The notes: generated by a model not told the origin, from the letters alone. A stretch of 64,000 bases of DNA from Phycisphaerales bacterium AB-hyl4 (GCA_041821185.1 JBGUBD010000003.1:310001-374000), one strand, 5' to 3'. Shown: positions 38,701 through 47,527, counted from the first letter of the stretch. Program-made: numbers and translations.

Positions 38701-40132
38701 GGCGGGCAAGCCGCTAGTGCCTGCGAGCAGCGGAGCGGACGAACACGCGACCGACCGCCTCTTGACGTTGGATAGTGGCGTGCTTCGCCTGCACGTGGGG
38801 CCGACGCTGGAGTCGGCGTGGGAGCGCGACGTATCCGATGAGCCGATGACCGCCTTGAGCGTGACGACGGAGCAGGTGCTGCTGTGGCTGGAAGACTCGC
38901 GAAAAGTGGTGGCGCTGGACAGCAAATCGGGGGACACGTTGTGGCAGCCGGTCGAAGTTGACCAGATGCTCAGCGAAGCCGGCGATCCGCGCGAACGCGA
39001 CGCCGCTCGCCCGCGCGAGCAGCGCGAGTTCATTGAAATGATCGAAGTCGGCCCGATCCGCCAGGGGCCGGGCGGCCGCGTCGAAGTCGGACGCCATCTG
39101 GGCAATAACGGCGAAGGCATGACCCCGCTGGTCGGCACTCAGACGCTTGTGCTCGCCGACGGGCAGGGGCGCGTGGTCGGCCTCGACCGCGCGACCGGGC
39201 AGGTGCAATGGGCCCGTCTCGTGCCGATCGACGAACTGACCGCTGTTGATGCGAATCATGACTCGGTCGTGCTCGCCGGCGTTTCCGGCATGGGCACGGA
39301 CGCGGTGGTCGGCACGCTGATCGTGCTGGACATGCTCACGGGCGAGCCGCACTTCCCCGCAGTGGAAGACAACGACCCGCCGCAGTGGGTTGGCTTTACG
39401 GCAGACAACCTCGTCGCCGTCGCCACGAGCAACCAGGTCGCCGCGTATCAACTCGGCACGGGCGACGCCGCCTGGCGGCTGACGCTCGGCGAACGCTCAA
39501 CGCCGCTGACCGATCGCGGCTGGTCCGACGAACACCTGCTGCTGCTGCTGGACAACGCCGGCATGGCGCTGACCATCGAGGCCGCGAGTGGGCAGTTGCT
39601 CAATCGCCTCAGCTTGGCCGATGGCGTAGGCGCGTCACGCATTCACGCGGACGCGGTTGAGCCGAACTGGCATCTGTCGACGCCGACGAGCATGCTCGCG
39701 ATCACCGAACAGGGCCGCGTGGCGTGGCGTGACGCGGTGAGCCTGTCACGCAAGCAGTTCGTGCACCAACTCAACAGCCGGGATCATGCCATCATTCTGC
39801 ATCGTGAGATGCCTGACAATGGTGAAATGGCCCGCAACTTCGACAACCGCCTGATGATCCGCATCCGGCCCGGCGATGGCGACGCCATCGACATCGACCG
39901 CGAGCCGCATGGCCTGAACGATCACGACGTCGACGTTGACACCCGCTATCGCCTGTTCATCCTCGAACGCACGACCGGCAGGCTGATCGACGACCGCCCG
40001 CTCGGGCCCCTGCCCGCTCGGCTCGAATCCGGCCCTGCCATGTTGCTCGACAACCACCTCGTGTTCGATCTGCACGACCGCACGCTGATCATCCCCGGTG
40101 CGAGCGACGCATCATCGAACCGAGACGAGTGA
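35705..40132 (+). CDS. Giant exported protein with TPR segments and two PQQ-like beta-propellers
   Basis: A 1475-residue protein of unknown function. The signal peptide is GTLSRTCLVLVLIWGWGGGL followed by AAGQA. Then: TPR-like helices (AQELFDEARSFRRQDRLADA and on); a first PQQ-like propeller at about 295-660 (blade motifs VALDRDTGEKRWL, VAAIDTRHGTLRWARVF); a helical TPR-like region at about 675-970 (KEQPRQAAEHLQAVL, DDAFGMAAQQFRRAF); and a second propeller at about 985-1440 (VVALDSKSGDTLWQP, VGLDRATGQVQWARLVP, VAAYQLGTGDAAWRL). The doubled TPR-plus-propeller layout suggests an envelope scaffold or sensor; no catalytic site is evident. PQQ binding is not implied. Start at 35705 or 35711 is uncertain. 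Confidence 0.75.
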   Translation: MSMGTLSRTCLVLVLIWGWGGGLAAGQANRPTVYIEDSPAAQELFDEARSFRRQDRLADAAERLQRVIDEYPHKLMRIDEAGEDVYEDALLQVHRALLNDRSLREAYRSRYSGRAQRRLDEALEPWPDGEAMERVARRYTMTRPGLEAGLLLSGWYLERADGRSAASVLDTLEHHPDLGDHRERYDYLQAVAGLLGRDRDRLHRHRDILIEDGEDDAVSQLDALAHRLHPPLRLEQPDHVMVDVGDLPELLRRPLWETEVDFTASPSEARGDRRPPGVQPGRRSGRGGGRGEDHHPPVMPTAGENHLYINEGRQVRALDRNSGWTTWEFKWEPDQMQEAGFPQFGRMASGGAESQPVVLHGQYAFAVMGHSSFWPARWQGDTSPTALVALDRDTGEKRWLIEPAELDEVFERSNFQGTLIAGEDTLFSLVRRSQASGFQDTFLVAINQRDGSLRWRRHLSSAATTSRYATGPRPEMSAYGSTIYVSDNIGTVAAIDTRHGTLRWARVFTPDRSMIERGVLRGEIGTSDRVLGKPIRMAGGLIVPSPAMEGRKIFVFDPDTGEVRQELSDPTWARANHLLPIAGDVLAIGRDVVLFDGETLEAKWRHRLEGDRQAEITGRAAISERHVLIPTNDQILMLRREDGEVARRIETDEPGNVLVFDGQLVIAAHESVRSYLDWRRAANHLRQQVRDRPEDAGAGLALAHLALRANQSSVVLEGVDAALDALQRPALRQRPSEHRRQQADVFDKLLDLVRLTGDSELSLRGDLFDRMATTTAGPKQDVAYHLAVAEHHVAKEQPRQAAEHLQAVLLDETLSSQLYEQPQVARQAGLEARRRLVALVEREGRDVYATFDAQAERQLDRMLARDESAEALARLARQYPLARSAPRALREAGRLYAADDAFGMAAQQFRRAFDHAMEEAPQLLPEIVGELAELFVQRDRPRQAAAWLERVRQLQPDLEPMRDGEPTSLTQWISELSSLEGMAGDRPKLALPLQQPRVLAGKPLVPASSGADEHATDRLLTLDSGVLRLHVGPTLESAWERDVSDEPMTALSVTTEQVLLWLEDSRKVVALDSKSGDTLWQPVEVDQMLSEAGDPRERDAARPREQREFIEMIEVGPIRQGPGGRVEVGRHLGNNGEGMTPLVGTQTLVLADGQGRVVGLDRATGQVQWARLVPIDELTAVDANHDSVVLAGVSGMGTDAVVGTLIVLDMLTGEPHFPAVEDNDPPQWVGFTADNLVAVATSNQVAAYQLGTGDAAWRLTLGERSTPLTDRGWSDEHLLLLLDNAGMALTIEAASGQLLNRLSLADGVGASRIHADAVEPNWHLSTPTSMLAITEQGRVAWRDAVSLSRKQFVHQLNSRDHAIILHREMPDNGEMARNFDNRLMIRIRPGDGDAIDIDREPHGLNDHDVDVDTRYRLFILERTTGRLIDDRPLGPLPARLESGPAMLLDNHLVFDLHDRTLIIPGASDASSNRDE

Positions 40133-40158
40133 AAACCGATACCGCGACACGCAGCACG

Positions 40159-40596
40159 TCACTGCACGACTTCGCCGCCGCGCTCCTGCCACAATTCCAG
40201 CCCGCCGCGGAAGTCGTACACCTGTCCGTGGCCGTCCTGAATGAGTTGCTTTGCGCCTGCGGGTCCGCGAGAGTCGGCCCAGTCACGGCCGTACACCACG
40301 ATGTGATCCGCCCGCGTCAGCCGTGGATCGTTGCGCGAAAGCTCCGCCAGCGGAATGTTCACCGCATCGGGAATATGCCCCTGGGCGAACTGCTCCGGCC
40401 GACGCACATCGACAATCAACAGTCGATTGCCACGCCGACTTTCTTCCGCCGCTTCTCGCAGCTCGACCACGCGGTTGTATTCGATCAGCACCAGATCGCG
40501 GTCGCTGGTCGTCCGCGTCGTACAGCCGACGAACATCAAAAGCCCGATCAGCAGCACCAGTCCCGTTGCCGACTTATCAGTCATATATCCAGTCAT
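40159..40596 (-). CDS. Rhodanese-like lipoprotein lacking the catalytic cysteine
   Basis: A 145-residue exported lipoprotein. The signal peptide has lipobox LLMFVGC (Cys25). Residues about 40-140 are a rhodanese fold: LLIVDVRRPEQFAQGHIPDAVNIP is the conserved D-R-x-E-x-GHIxGA region. Where active enzymes have a Cys-containing loop (VVYCxxGxRS), this protein has VVYGRDWADSRGPAGA: Gly103 replaces the cysteine, and the only cysteine in the protein is the lipid-anchored one. It should therefore not transfer sulfur and may bind a ligand or protein. Convergent with the propeller-protein gene (26 bp gap), divergent from addB. A second ATG at 40584 is possible. Confidence 0.85.
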   Translation of the reverse strand: MTGYMTDKSATGLVLLIGLLMFVGCTTRTTSDRDLVLIEYNRVVELREAAEESRRGNRLLIVDVRRPEQFAQGHIPDAVNIPLAELSRNDPRLTRADHIVVYGRDWADSRGPAGAKQLIQDGHGQVYDFRGGLELWQERGGEVVQ

Positions 40597-40770
40597 GCTT
40601 TTTGCATCCGAATCGTGGATCAACATCAGTAAGGCCACACCCCTCAAGCATACGCGATCCGCCCGCTGACAGCATGGTGGCAGCGAGTGGCCGGAGCATG
40701 CTTGGCCCGGTGCGGGCGGATCGGTTATACCTGTGGCAGGCCGACCCGGCCGCTGGGAGTGGTGACAGGT

Positions 40771-43710
40771 ATGCCGATCGAACGCCATTTTCTCGACTGG
40801 CAAACGCCGGCGCTGCCTGCGGCGGTGGCGTGGCTTGGCGAACGCTTTGCCGGGGCGGACGGGATGTGGGACCTTTCGTCGCTGACGCTGGCATTGCCCA
40901 GCGCCGAGGCCGGGCGTCGACTGAATGAGTTGCTCGTGCGTGCGGCGGGTGAGGCACTCGTGTTGCCCGAAGTGAAAACGCCGGGCGAGTTGCCGGAGCT
41001 TTTTTATACGCCGACGACACCGATCGCGCATGGCCTGCACGCCACGCTCGCGCGTGTGTCCGCGTTGCGGGAAGCGGATCGCGAACTGGTGCGTGTGATC
41101 GTGCCCCATCCGCCCGAGCCGAGCGACTGGCCGCAGTGGTGGTCGTTGGCGACGCAACTGGAACAGCTAGCCGAGCAGTTGGCGACCGGCGGGCTGCGCG
41201 TCACGGACGTGCCTGCCGAGTTGGAACGTCAGGCAGTCGAGCGGACGGAACAGGCCGACCTGCGATGGCAGGCGCTGGCGGCGTTGGAGCAGGCATATCT
41301 CGACACGCTTGACGCGTTGGGCCTCGCCGACCGTCATGCCAGTCGGCTTGACGCGATCGCCAGCGGGGGGTGTGCGTTTGATGGCGAGTTGATTCTGCTG
41401 GGCATGGCCGACCTCGGCAAGCCCACGACGGACATGCTCGACCAGGTTGATGCGAACATCATCGCGCTCGTGCACGCCCCCGACCACCATGCCGCGGGGT
41501 TTGACCATCAAGGCGTACTGATCAGCAGCTACTGGCAGCGGCAGCCCGTGCCGTTGCGCAACGAAATGCTGCATTTCGTCGACCGCCCCACCGACCAGGC
41601 TCGCGAGGTGGTGCGTCTGCTGGCCGAGCACGCGGACGGGCGATACAAGCTCGATGAGATCACAGTCGGCCTCGGAGATGAAAAGCAGGCGGGCGTCGTT
41701 CGGCGGGCACTCGAGTTGGCCGACGTGCCCACGCGTTTCGCGGCCGGCAAACCGCTGAACCAGACCCGCCCCGCCGCCTACCTCGCCGTGCTCGGCCGAT
41801 TCGCCAGCCAACGTCGCTTCGATGACCTCGCCGAGCTGCTGCGCCATCCGGACGTGGAACGGCAAGTGATCGAACTAGTTTCGAGTTCCGAGTTCCGAGT
41901 TTCGAGTTCGCAAGACATCGCCGAAGGTGAACAACTCGAAACTCGAAACCCGAAACTTGAAACTCATCACTGGCTCACCCTCCTCGACCGCTACGCCGCC
42001 GAGCATTTGCAGGGCCGCGTCGACGGCCACTGGCTGGGCAGCGCTGAAAAGCAGGATCGGCTACGCGCCGTCTGGCAGGCGATCAACGCACTGCTTCCCG
42101 TACACCCGCGTGAGAAACGCCCCCTGCCCGCATGGAGCGAGCCGATCGCCGACGCGTTACGCAAGGTGTATGGCTCGTTCAACCTCCAACGCCACGATCG
42201 CCACCACGAAGCCCTCATCCGCTGCCTCGAAACACTCGCCCAGGCGCTGCGCGAACAAGCAGACTTGGATAATGTGGCGAGTTTCACCGACACTTCCAAC
42301 TCGAAACTCGAAACTCCAAACTCGAAACTCATCCCCACGCTCACCGCATCCGAAGCGATCGCGCTCACGCTCAGCCGCGTCGCATCACAGCGGTTGCCCG
42401 AGCCCGGCGGCACAGCGGCGGTCGAACTCATGGGCTACCTCGAACTGCCCCTCGACGATGCGCCCATGCTCGTGCTCACATCAATGAACGAAGGGGCCGT
42501 GCCCGCTTCGCACGCGGGCGATGCGTTTTTGCCTGACTCAATGCGGCGATCGCTCGGCCTGCCCGACAGCGATCGCCGACTCGCGCGCGATCTCTACCGC
42601 CTGCACGCGATCGTGCACAGTCGGCCGAGCGTCACACTGCTGGCATGTCGACGTTCGATGGAAGGCGAGCCGCTCGCGCCAAGTCGCCTGCTGCTCAATG
42701 CGGACGAGGCGACGCTGGTGCAGCGTGTGCGTGCGTTTTATGAAGACGATGGCTCGGCCGACCGCGCTGCTTCGCCGATGCTGCTTTCCCCGGGTGAACG
42801 CGATCAGTTTCTCATTCCATTCCCGCCGTTGGACGTGCCGGTGATCGACAAGCTGCACGTCACCGCCTTTCGCGCGTACCTTAGCTGTCCGTATCGCTTT
42901 TACCTGCGACACATCGCCAAACTCACTGGCGTCGATGATCGTGTGGTCGAACTCGACGGCGCAGCGTTCGGCACACTGGCCCATCAGGTGCTCGCCGCAT
43001 TCGGACGAAGCGACGTGACCGATTGCGAACACGCGCCGACGTTGATCGACTACCTCAACGAGCAACTCGACGACCGCGTCCGCCGAACGTTCGGCCGCGA
43101 CCAACGCCCGGCTGTACGCGTGCAGGTCGAACAGCTACGCGAACGCCTTGCCGCCTTCGCCGAGCAACAGGCCCGCCTCGCGAGCGAGGGTTGGCGGATC
43201 GTGCCCAAAGCAACAGAGACCGAGCTGAGTCGTACACTTTCAGTCGATGACACGCCGTTCACCCTGCTCGGCCGCATCGACCGCATCGACCATCACCCCG
43301 ACCTTGGCTATCGCATCATCGATTACAAGACTTCCGACACCGCCAAGCGCCCCGATCAGACGCATCGCAAGTCGGTCGATGGCGAAAAGGTGTGGGTCGA
43401 TCTGCAACTACCGCTTTACCTCGACCTCGCCGCGTCGGTTGATATCGCGGGCAGTGTGGCCGTGGGCTATTTCAACCTGCCCAAAAAGCTTGCCGACGTG
43501 AAGCTGGAAACCGCCGAGTGGGACGATCAGGCGCTAGCCGACGCGCGTGAGACACGCGACCATGTGGTGCGTGCGTTGCGCGATCGTCGTTTCTGGCCCC
43601 CCGAATCACCGCCGACGTTCGCCGACGAATTCGCGGGCGTATGTGCCGACGCCGCGATCGACCGCGCCACGCTCATTCACCAGAGCACCCCTCAAGGCAA
43701 TGCGCCATAA
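40771..43710 (+). CDS. addB: AddB-like helicase-nuclease subunit with two in-frame repeat insertions
   Basis: A 979-residue protein with an inactive-helicase-like body and a C-terminal PD-(D/E)XK nuclease (SCPYRFYLRHIAKLTG, later GRIDRIDHHPDLGYRIIDYK). It pairs with AddA, 28 bp downstream, in the RecBCD-like processing of double-strand breaks. The cysteine pattern of the AddB iron-sulfur cluster was not verified. Two stretches are foreign: residues about 369-399 and 503-520 are translations of microrepeat hairpin DNA (e.g. SSSEFRVSSS, LETRNPKLETH, NSKLETPNSKL). Both keep the frame. The ATG at 40771 follows GGGAGTGGTGACAGGT; the frame runs 28 codons further upstream. Confidence 0.8.
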   Translation: MPIERHFLDWQTPALPAAVAWLGERFAGADGMWDLSSLTLALPSAEAGRRLNELLVRAAGEALVLPEVKTPGELPELFYTPTTPIAHGLHATLARVSALREADRELVRVIVPHPPEPSDWPQWWSLATQLEQLAEQLATGGLRVTDVPAELERQAVERTEQADLRWQALAALEQAYLDTLDALGLADRHASRLDAIASGGCAFDGELILLGMADLGKPTTDMLDQVDANIIALVHAPDHHAAGFDHQGVLISSYWQRQPVPLRNEMLHFVDRPTDQAREVVRLLAEHADGRYKLDEITVGLGDEKQAGVVRRALELADVPTRFAAGKPLNQTRPAAYLAVLGRFASQRRFDDLAELLRHPDVERQVIELVSSSEFRVSSSQDIAEGEQLETRNPKLETHHWLTLLDRYAAEHLQGRVDGHWLGSAEKQDRLRAVWQAINALLPVHPREKRPLPAWSEPIADALRKVYGSFNLQRHDRHHEALIRCLETLAQALREQADLDNVASFTDTSNSKLETPNSKLIPTLTASEAIALTLSRVASQRLPEPGGTAAVELMGYLELPLDDAPMLVLTSMNEGAVPASHAGDAFLPDSMRRSLGLPDSDRRLARDLYRLHAIVHSRPSVTLLACRRSMEGEPLAPSRLLLNADEATLVQRVRAFYEDDGSADRAASPMLLSPGERDQFLIPFPPLDVPVIDKLHVTAFRAYLSCPYRFYLRHIAKLTGVDDRVVELDGAAFGTLAHQVLAAFGRSDVTDCEHAPTLIDYLNEQLDDRVRRTFGRDQRPAVRVQVEQLRERLAAFAEQQARLASEGWRIVPKATETELSRTLSVDDTPFTLLGRIDRIDHHPDLGYRIIDYKTSDTAKRPDQTHRKSVDGEKVWVDLQLPLYLDLAASVDIAGSVAVGYFNLPKKLADVKLETAEWDDQALADARETRDHVVRALRDRRFWPPESPPTFADEFAGVCADAAIDRATLIHQSTPQGNAP
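41876..41966. repeat. Microrepeat hairpin inside addB, copy 1
   Basis: The left arm (41876-41910) is a run of TCGAGTTC/TTTCGAG words; the right arm (41932-41965) is AACTCGAAACTCGAAACCCG and so on, the inverted copy. The unique spacer is about 22 nt. The element is translated in frame as LVSSSEFRVSSS...LETRNPKLETH. Same core word as 48204-48321. Confidence 0.85.
42278..42331. repeat. Microrepeat element inside addB, copy 2
   Basis: A short left arm GCGAGTTTCACC is followed by repeats ACTCGAAACTCGAAACTCC and ACTCGAAACTC. It encodes NSKLETPNSKL in frame. Mostly the right-arm half of the same element as 41876. Confidence 0.8.
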
Positions 43711-43738
43711 AAAGTGCACTGCCTGTATTGATGAACGC

Positions 43739-46700
43739 ATGACCGACACGTTACACAACTCGGCCGAGCACCGCCCCGCGCTCAATGTCATGCTCGACCC
43801 GCATCGGCTCATCCGTGCCTCGGCCGGCGCGGGCAAGACGTATCAGCTCACGCTGCGCTACCTTCGTCTGCTGGCCGCGGGTGCAGAGCCGGAGTCGATT
43901 CTCGCCACGACGTTCACCCGCAAGGCGGCGGGCGAAATTCTCGCGCGCGTGCTCGGCCGACTTGCCGAAGCCGCCGACGACGACAAGGCACGCGATGCCC
44001 TGGCGCGCGACCTCGGCGTCGAGTTGACCCAGGCCGACTGCCGCAGCTTGCTCGCCACGCTCGTGCGTCGGCTGAATCGGCTTGCCATCTCCACCATCGA
44101 CAGCTTCTTCAACCGCATCGCGAGCACGTTCCGCTTCGAGTTGAACCTGCCGCTCGAACCGCAGTTGATGGACGAGTCGCATCCGGTCGCGCGACAGCTG
44201 CGTCTGGAAGCGATCGAAGCGATGCTCGCCGACCACGACGACCTGCACGCCCTGCTCGACCTGCTGCGCCGATTGCATCACGACACCACCGCCCGCCCGG
44301 TGATGCAAGCCATCGACGGCATCGTCACCAATCTCTACGATCTTTACCGTCAGGCACCGCATCGCGAGACGTGGGCCAAGCTCATCGTTCCGCCCGGCCT
44401 GCTCGAACGAACCGACCTCATCGCCGCGATCGAAGACCTGGCGAACGCTGCCGAGCACCTGCCCGACGACAAGCGTTTCGCGACAGCGCATGGCAAGAGT
44501 CGCGACGCCGCGCTCGCTCAGCAGTGGGACGTGTTTCTTAATACCGGGCTTTCGAAGGTGGTCGCCGCGGGAAAGGCGGACTACTACAAGAAGCCGTTGC
44601 CGCCGCCACTGGCCGGGGCGTACCTGCCGCTGGTCGAGCACGCGAAGGCGAATCAGGTCAAGCAGCTTCGCGACCAGACGCTGGCCACGTTCGACCTGCT
44701 GCACCACTTCGATGTGCACTACGTCCGCTTGCGCGCCCGACAGCAGGTCGTGCTTTTCAGCGATCTCACGCACAAGCTCGCGCGTGAGTTGCCGCTGCTC
44801 GGCGACGAGCTGCTGATGGAAATCTACTTCCGCCTCGACGCACGCGTGTCGCATTTGCTGCTCGACGAGTTTCAGGACACCAGCCTCGACCAGTGGCGTG
44901 TGCTCGCGCCGTTCGCCCACGAGATCCGCGACAACGGCCCCGACCCGAACCTCTCCGGCCGAAGCTTCTTCTGCGTCGGCGATGTCAAGCAGGCGATCTA
45001 CGGCTGGCGCGGCGGCTGTGCGGAGCTGTTCGACCTTGTCGACGCCGACTTCCCCGGCGCGAGCATGCCGCTTAGCGTCAGTTGGCGTTCATCGCCCATC
45101 GTGCTCGATACGGTCAACCACGTTTTCAACAATCTCGCCGACTGCGCCGCGATCAAAGACGACCTGCCCGCCGTCGAACGCTGGACCCTCGGCTACGACG
45201 AGCACCGCCCCGCCGACCATCACCATAATCTGCCAGGCTACGTGCAACTCATCACCTCCACCCCCGCCCTTTCCACCGCCGACGTCGACGAAGACATCGC
45301 GCCTGACGACGAAGACACGCTCGGCCCGCCCGCCGAAGCGCCGCACGAAACTTTCATCGCCGAGCAGGTCAAGGCGATACACGACGCCGCGCCCGGCCGC
45401 AGTGTGGCGGTGCTCGTGAGCACAAACAAGGCGGTGCATCGCCTGATCTACGCGCTTCGCAAACTCGCGCTGCCGGTCAGCGGCGAAGGCGGCAACCCGT
45501 TGACCGATTGCCCCGCGGTGAACGCCGTGCTGTCGACGCTCACGCTGGCGGACCACCCCGGCCACTCGGCGTCGGCGTTTCACGTGGTCAACTCGCCCAT
45601 GGGGTCGGTGGTCGGGCTGAAGTCGATCGGCGCCGCGGCGTGTGAAGAGACCGCCATGCTCATCCGCCGATCGCTGCTGAACGACGGCTACGCCGCCACG
45701 CTCGCGCGATGGGTCCGCCAGCTCGCCCCGTCGTGCAACGAGCGAAGCCTCACCCGGCTGATGCAACTGGTCGACATGGCCGAGCAGTACGAGCCGTTGG
45801 CAACGCTGCGGCCGACGCAGTTCGTCGCGTATGTCGAAGCGACCAACGTCGAAGAGCCCACGCCCGCGCCGATCCGCGTGATGACGATCAACAAATCGAA
45901 GGGGCTTGAGTTTGACGCGGTCGTGCTTGCCGAGTTGGAGCGTTCGCTGTCGAGCCGATGGGAAGTGCTCGTCGATCGGCCGACGCCGACGGACGAGATC
46001 GAAGCGGTATATCGCAATCCGAACCAGGCGCTGCGCGACCAGGTGCCGCAGCTCGTCGGGCCATACGAACAGCAGCGGGCGCAGCAACGGCGGGAAGATT
46101 TGTGCAAGCTGTACGTCGCGATGACGCGAGCGAGACATGCGCTGCACATGGTGGTCCGCCCGCTTGAGCCGAAGAAGGATGGATCACCCAGAAGCATCGG
46201 GCTCAGCTTTGCTGCGATGCTGCGTGATACGCTCGCCGAGGCCGACGATGATTACAACGGCGGACAGGTGTTGTACGAACGCGGCGATGCAAAGTGGGCG
46301 CAGCGGCTGGGCGATGTTGAAACGACGCCCCGTGCGGACCCCGCAGATGAGCAACCCGCCTCAGGCTCATCAACAGACTTGGAAGGCGACGGCTTGCGGG
46401 CATTGGCCAAAGCGTCCGCAGCCTCACGACGAGGTTGGGTAACGGTGAGCCCATCATCGCTGGAGCACGGCGGCCGCGTGCGCGGCAGCGACTTGCTCAA
46501 CCTAGACGCGGGGCAGGCTCGGCTACGCGGCACGCTGATGCACGCCTGGTTCGAGCGCGTCGGCTATGTCGACGAAGAGCCGATGCCGGACGAGACAACG
46601 CTGCGGGCGACGGCGCAACAGGTCACGCCGGACGTGAGCGAGGCTTGGCTAAGCGAGCAGGTGGAGGCATTTCGCGCGATGTTGGCTCGGCCGAGCGTGC

Positions 46701-47032
46701 GCGAGTTGCTGAGTCGGCAAGGGGCGACCGATCCGCCGTGGCGGGAGAAGCGGTTTGCGATGGTCGAAGACGGCCGACTGATGCGCGGCCAGTTCGACCG
46801 CGTGGTGGTCTGGCGTGATGCCGACGGCCGGGCGACGAAGGCCCTGCTGGTCGATTTCAAGACCGATCGCGTCGCGGGCGAAGCGTTGACTGAGCGTGTG
46901 GAGGTGTATCGCCCGCAGGTCGAGGCGTACCGCCGGGCGATTGCAAAATTGCTTCGGCTGAATGTGGCGGATGTGTCCGCCCGGCTCGCTTTTGTCGAGT
47001 CAGGGGAAGTCGTCCTTTGTGGGCAATCGTAA
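43739..47032 (+). CDS. addA: AddA-like UvrD-family helicase-nuclease
   Basis: A 1097-residue SF1 helicase with a C-terminal nuclease. Walker A is ASAGAGKT at 27-34, motif Ia TTFTRKAAGEI, motif II LLLDEFQDTS, motif III FCVGDVKQAIYGWRGG, motif IV SWRSSPIVLD, motif V MTINKSKGLEFDAVVLAEL, and motif VI KLYVAMTRARHALHMV. The PD-(D/E)XK nuclease is at the end (GQFDRVVVW, LLVDFKTDRV). All motifs look intact, so the complex should unwind and resect DNA ends. The start ATG at 43739 is 28 bp after the addB stop; half of a CTTAAG-type palindrome lies in that gap. An alternative start is MLDPHR a few codons later. Confidence 0.92.
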   Translation: MTDTLHNSAEHRPALNVMLDPHRLIRASAGAGKTYQLTLRYLRLLAAGAEPESILATTFTRKAAGEILARVLGRLAEAADDDKARDALARDLGVELTQADCRSLLATLVRRLNRLAISTIDSFFNRIASTFRFELNLPLEPQLMDESHPVARQLRLEAIEAMLADHDDLHALLDLLRRLHHDTTARPVMQAIDGIVTNLYDLYRQAPHRETWAKLIVPPGLLERTDLIAAIEDLANAAEHLPDDKRFATAHGKSRDAALAQQWDVFLNTGLSKVVAAGKADYYKKPLPPPLAGAYLPLVEHAKANQVKQLRDQTLATFDLLHHFDVHYVRLRARQQVVLFSDLTHKLARELPLLGDELLMEIYFRLDARVSHLLLDEFQDTSLDQWRVLAPFAHEIRDNGPDPNLSGRSFFCVGDVKQAIYGWRGGCAELFDLVDADFPGASMPLSVSWRSSPIVLDTVNHVFNNLADCAAIKDDLPAVERWTLGYDEHRPADHHHNLPGYVQLITSTPALSTADVDEDIAPDDEDTLGPPAEAPHETFIAEQVKAIHDAAPGRSVAVLVSTNKAVHRLIYALRKLALPVSGEGGNPLTDCPAVNAVLSTLTLADHPGHSASAFHVVNSPMGSVVGLKSIGAAACEETAMLIRRSLLNDGYAATLARWVRQLAPSCNERSLTRLMQLVDMAEQYEPLATLRPTQFVAYVEATNVEEPTPAPIRVMTINKSKGLEFDAVVLAELERSLSSRWEVLVDRPTPTDEIEAVYRNPNQALRDQVPQLVGPYEQQRAQQRREDLCKLYVAMTRARHALHMVVRPLEPKKDGSPRSIGLSFAAMLRDTLAEADDDYNGGQVLYERGDAKWAQRLGDVETTPRADPADEQPASGSSTDLEGDGLRALAKASAASRRGWVTVSPSSLEHGGRVRGSDLLNLDAGQARLRGTLMHAWFERVGYVDEEPMPDETTLRATAQQVTPDVSEAWLSEQVEAFRAMLARPSVRELLSRQGATDPPWREKRFAMVEDGRLMRGQFDRVVVWRDADGRATKALLVDFKTDRVAGEALTERVEVYRPQVEAYRRAIAKLLRLNVADVSARLAFVESGEVVLCGQS

Positions 47033-47044
47033 CTACCATATAAT
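47017..47044 (+). promoter_or_regulatory. Promoter before rpiB (TTGTGG ... TATAAT)
   Basis: A perfect TATAAT at 47039-47044 with TTGTGG 16 nt upstream. The box overlaps the end of addA (stop at 47030-47032) and lies 24 nt before the rpiB start. Confidence 0.5.
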
Positions 47045-47068
47045 GCCCGGCCCACAGGAGGACGCAGA

Positions 47069-47518
47069 ATGAAAATCGCAATAGCATGCGATCACGGCGG
47101 GTTCGCTCTCAAGCAACCGATCATGGACCTCATCAAGCAACAGAGCCACGCCGTGCTCGACCTCGGCGCACATCAGTACGATGCGGCCGACGATTACCCC
47201 GACTTCGCCCGCTACCTCGGCCAGGCCATTCAACACGGCCAGGCCGACCGCGGCATTCTCCTCTGCGGCTCGGGCATCGGCGCGTGCGTCGCCGCCAACA
47301 AGCTCACCGGCGTCCGGGCCGGCGTCTGCCACGACGTCTACTCCGCTCATCAGGGCGTCGAACATGACGACATGAACGTCATCTGCCTCGGCGCTCGCGT
47401 CATCGGCGAAGCGCTCGCGGTCGACCTCGTTACCGCCTTCATCAACGCCAAGTTCACCGGCGAAGACCGCCACGCCCGCCGACTCGAAAAGATCAAAGCC
47501 ATGGAAGCGGCAGGGTGA
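47069..47518 (+). CDS. rpiB: Ribose-5-phosphate isomerase B
   Basis: A 149-residue isomerase between ribose-5-phosphate and ribulose-5-phosphate (some homologues act on allose or galactose phosphates). Motifs are MKIAIACDHGGFALKQP, the catalytic-cysteine loop GILLCGSGIGACVAANK, and HDDMNVICLGARVIG. The start has an excellent AGGAGG 7-8 nt upstream. Length is normal. Confidence 0.94.
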   Translation: MKIAIACDHGGFALKQPIMDLIKQQSHAVLDLGAHQYDAADDYPDFARYLGQAIQHGQADRGILLCGSGIGACVAANKLTGVRAGVCHDVYSAHQGVEHDDMNVICLGARVIGEALAVDLVTAFINAKFTGEDRHARRLEKIKAMEAAG

Positions 47519-47527
47519 GGTCAATGT

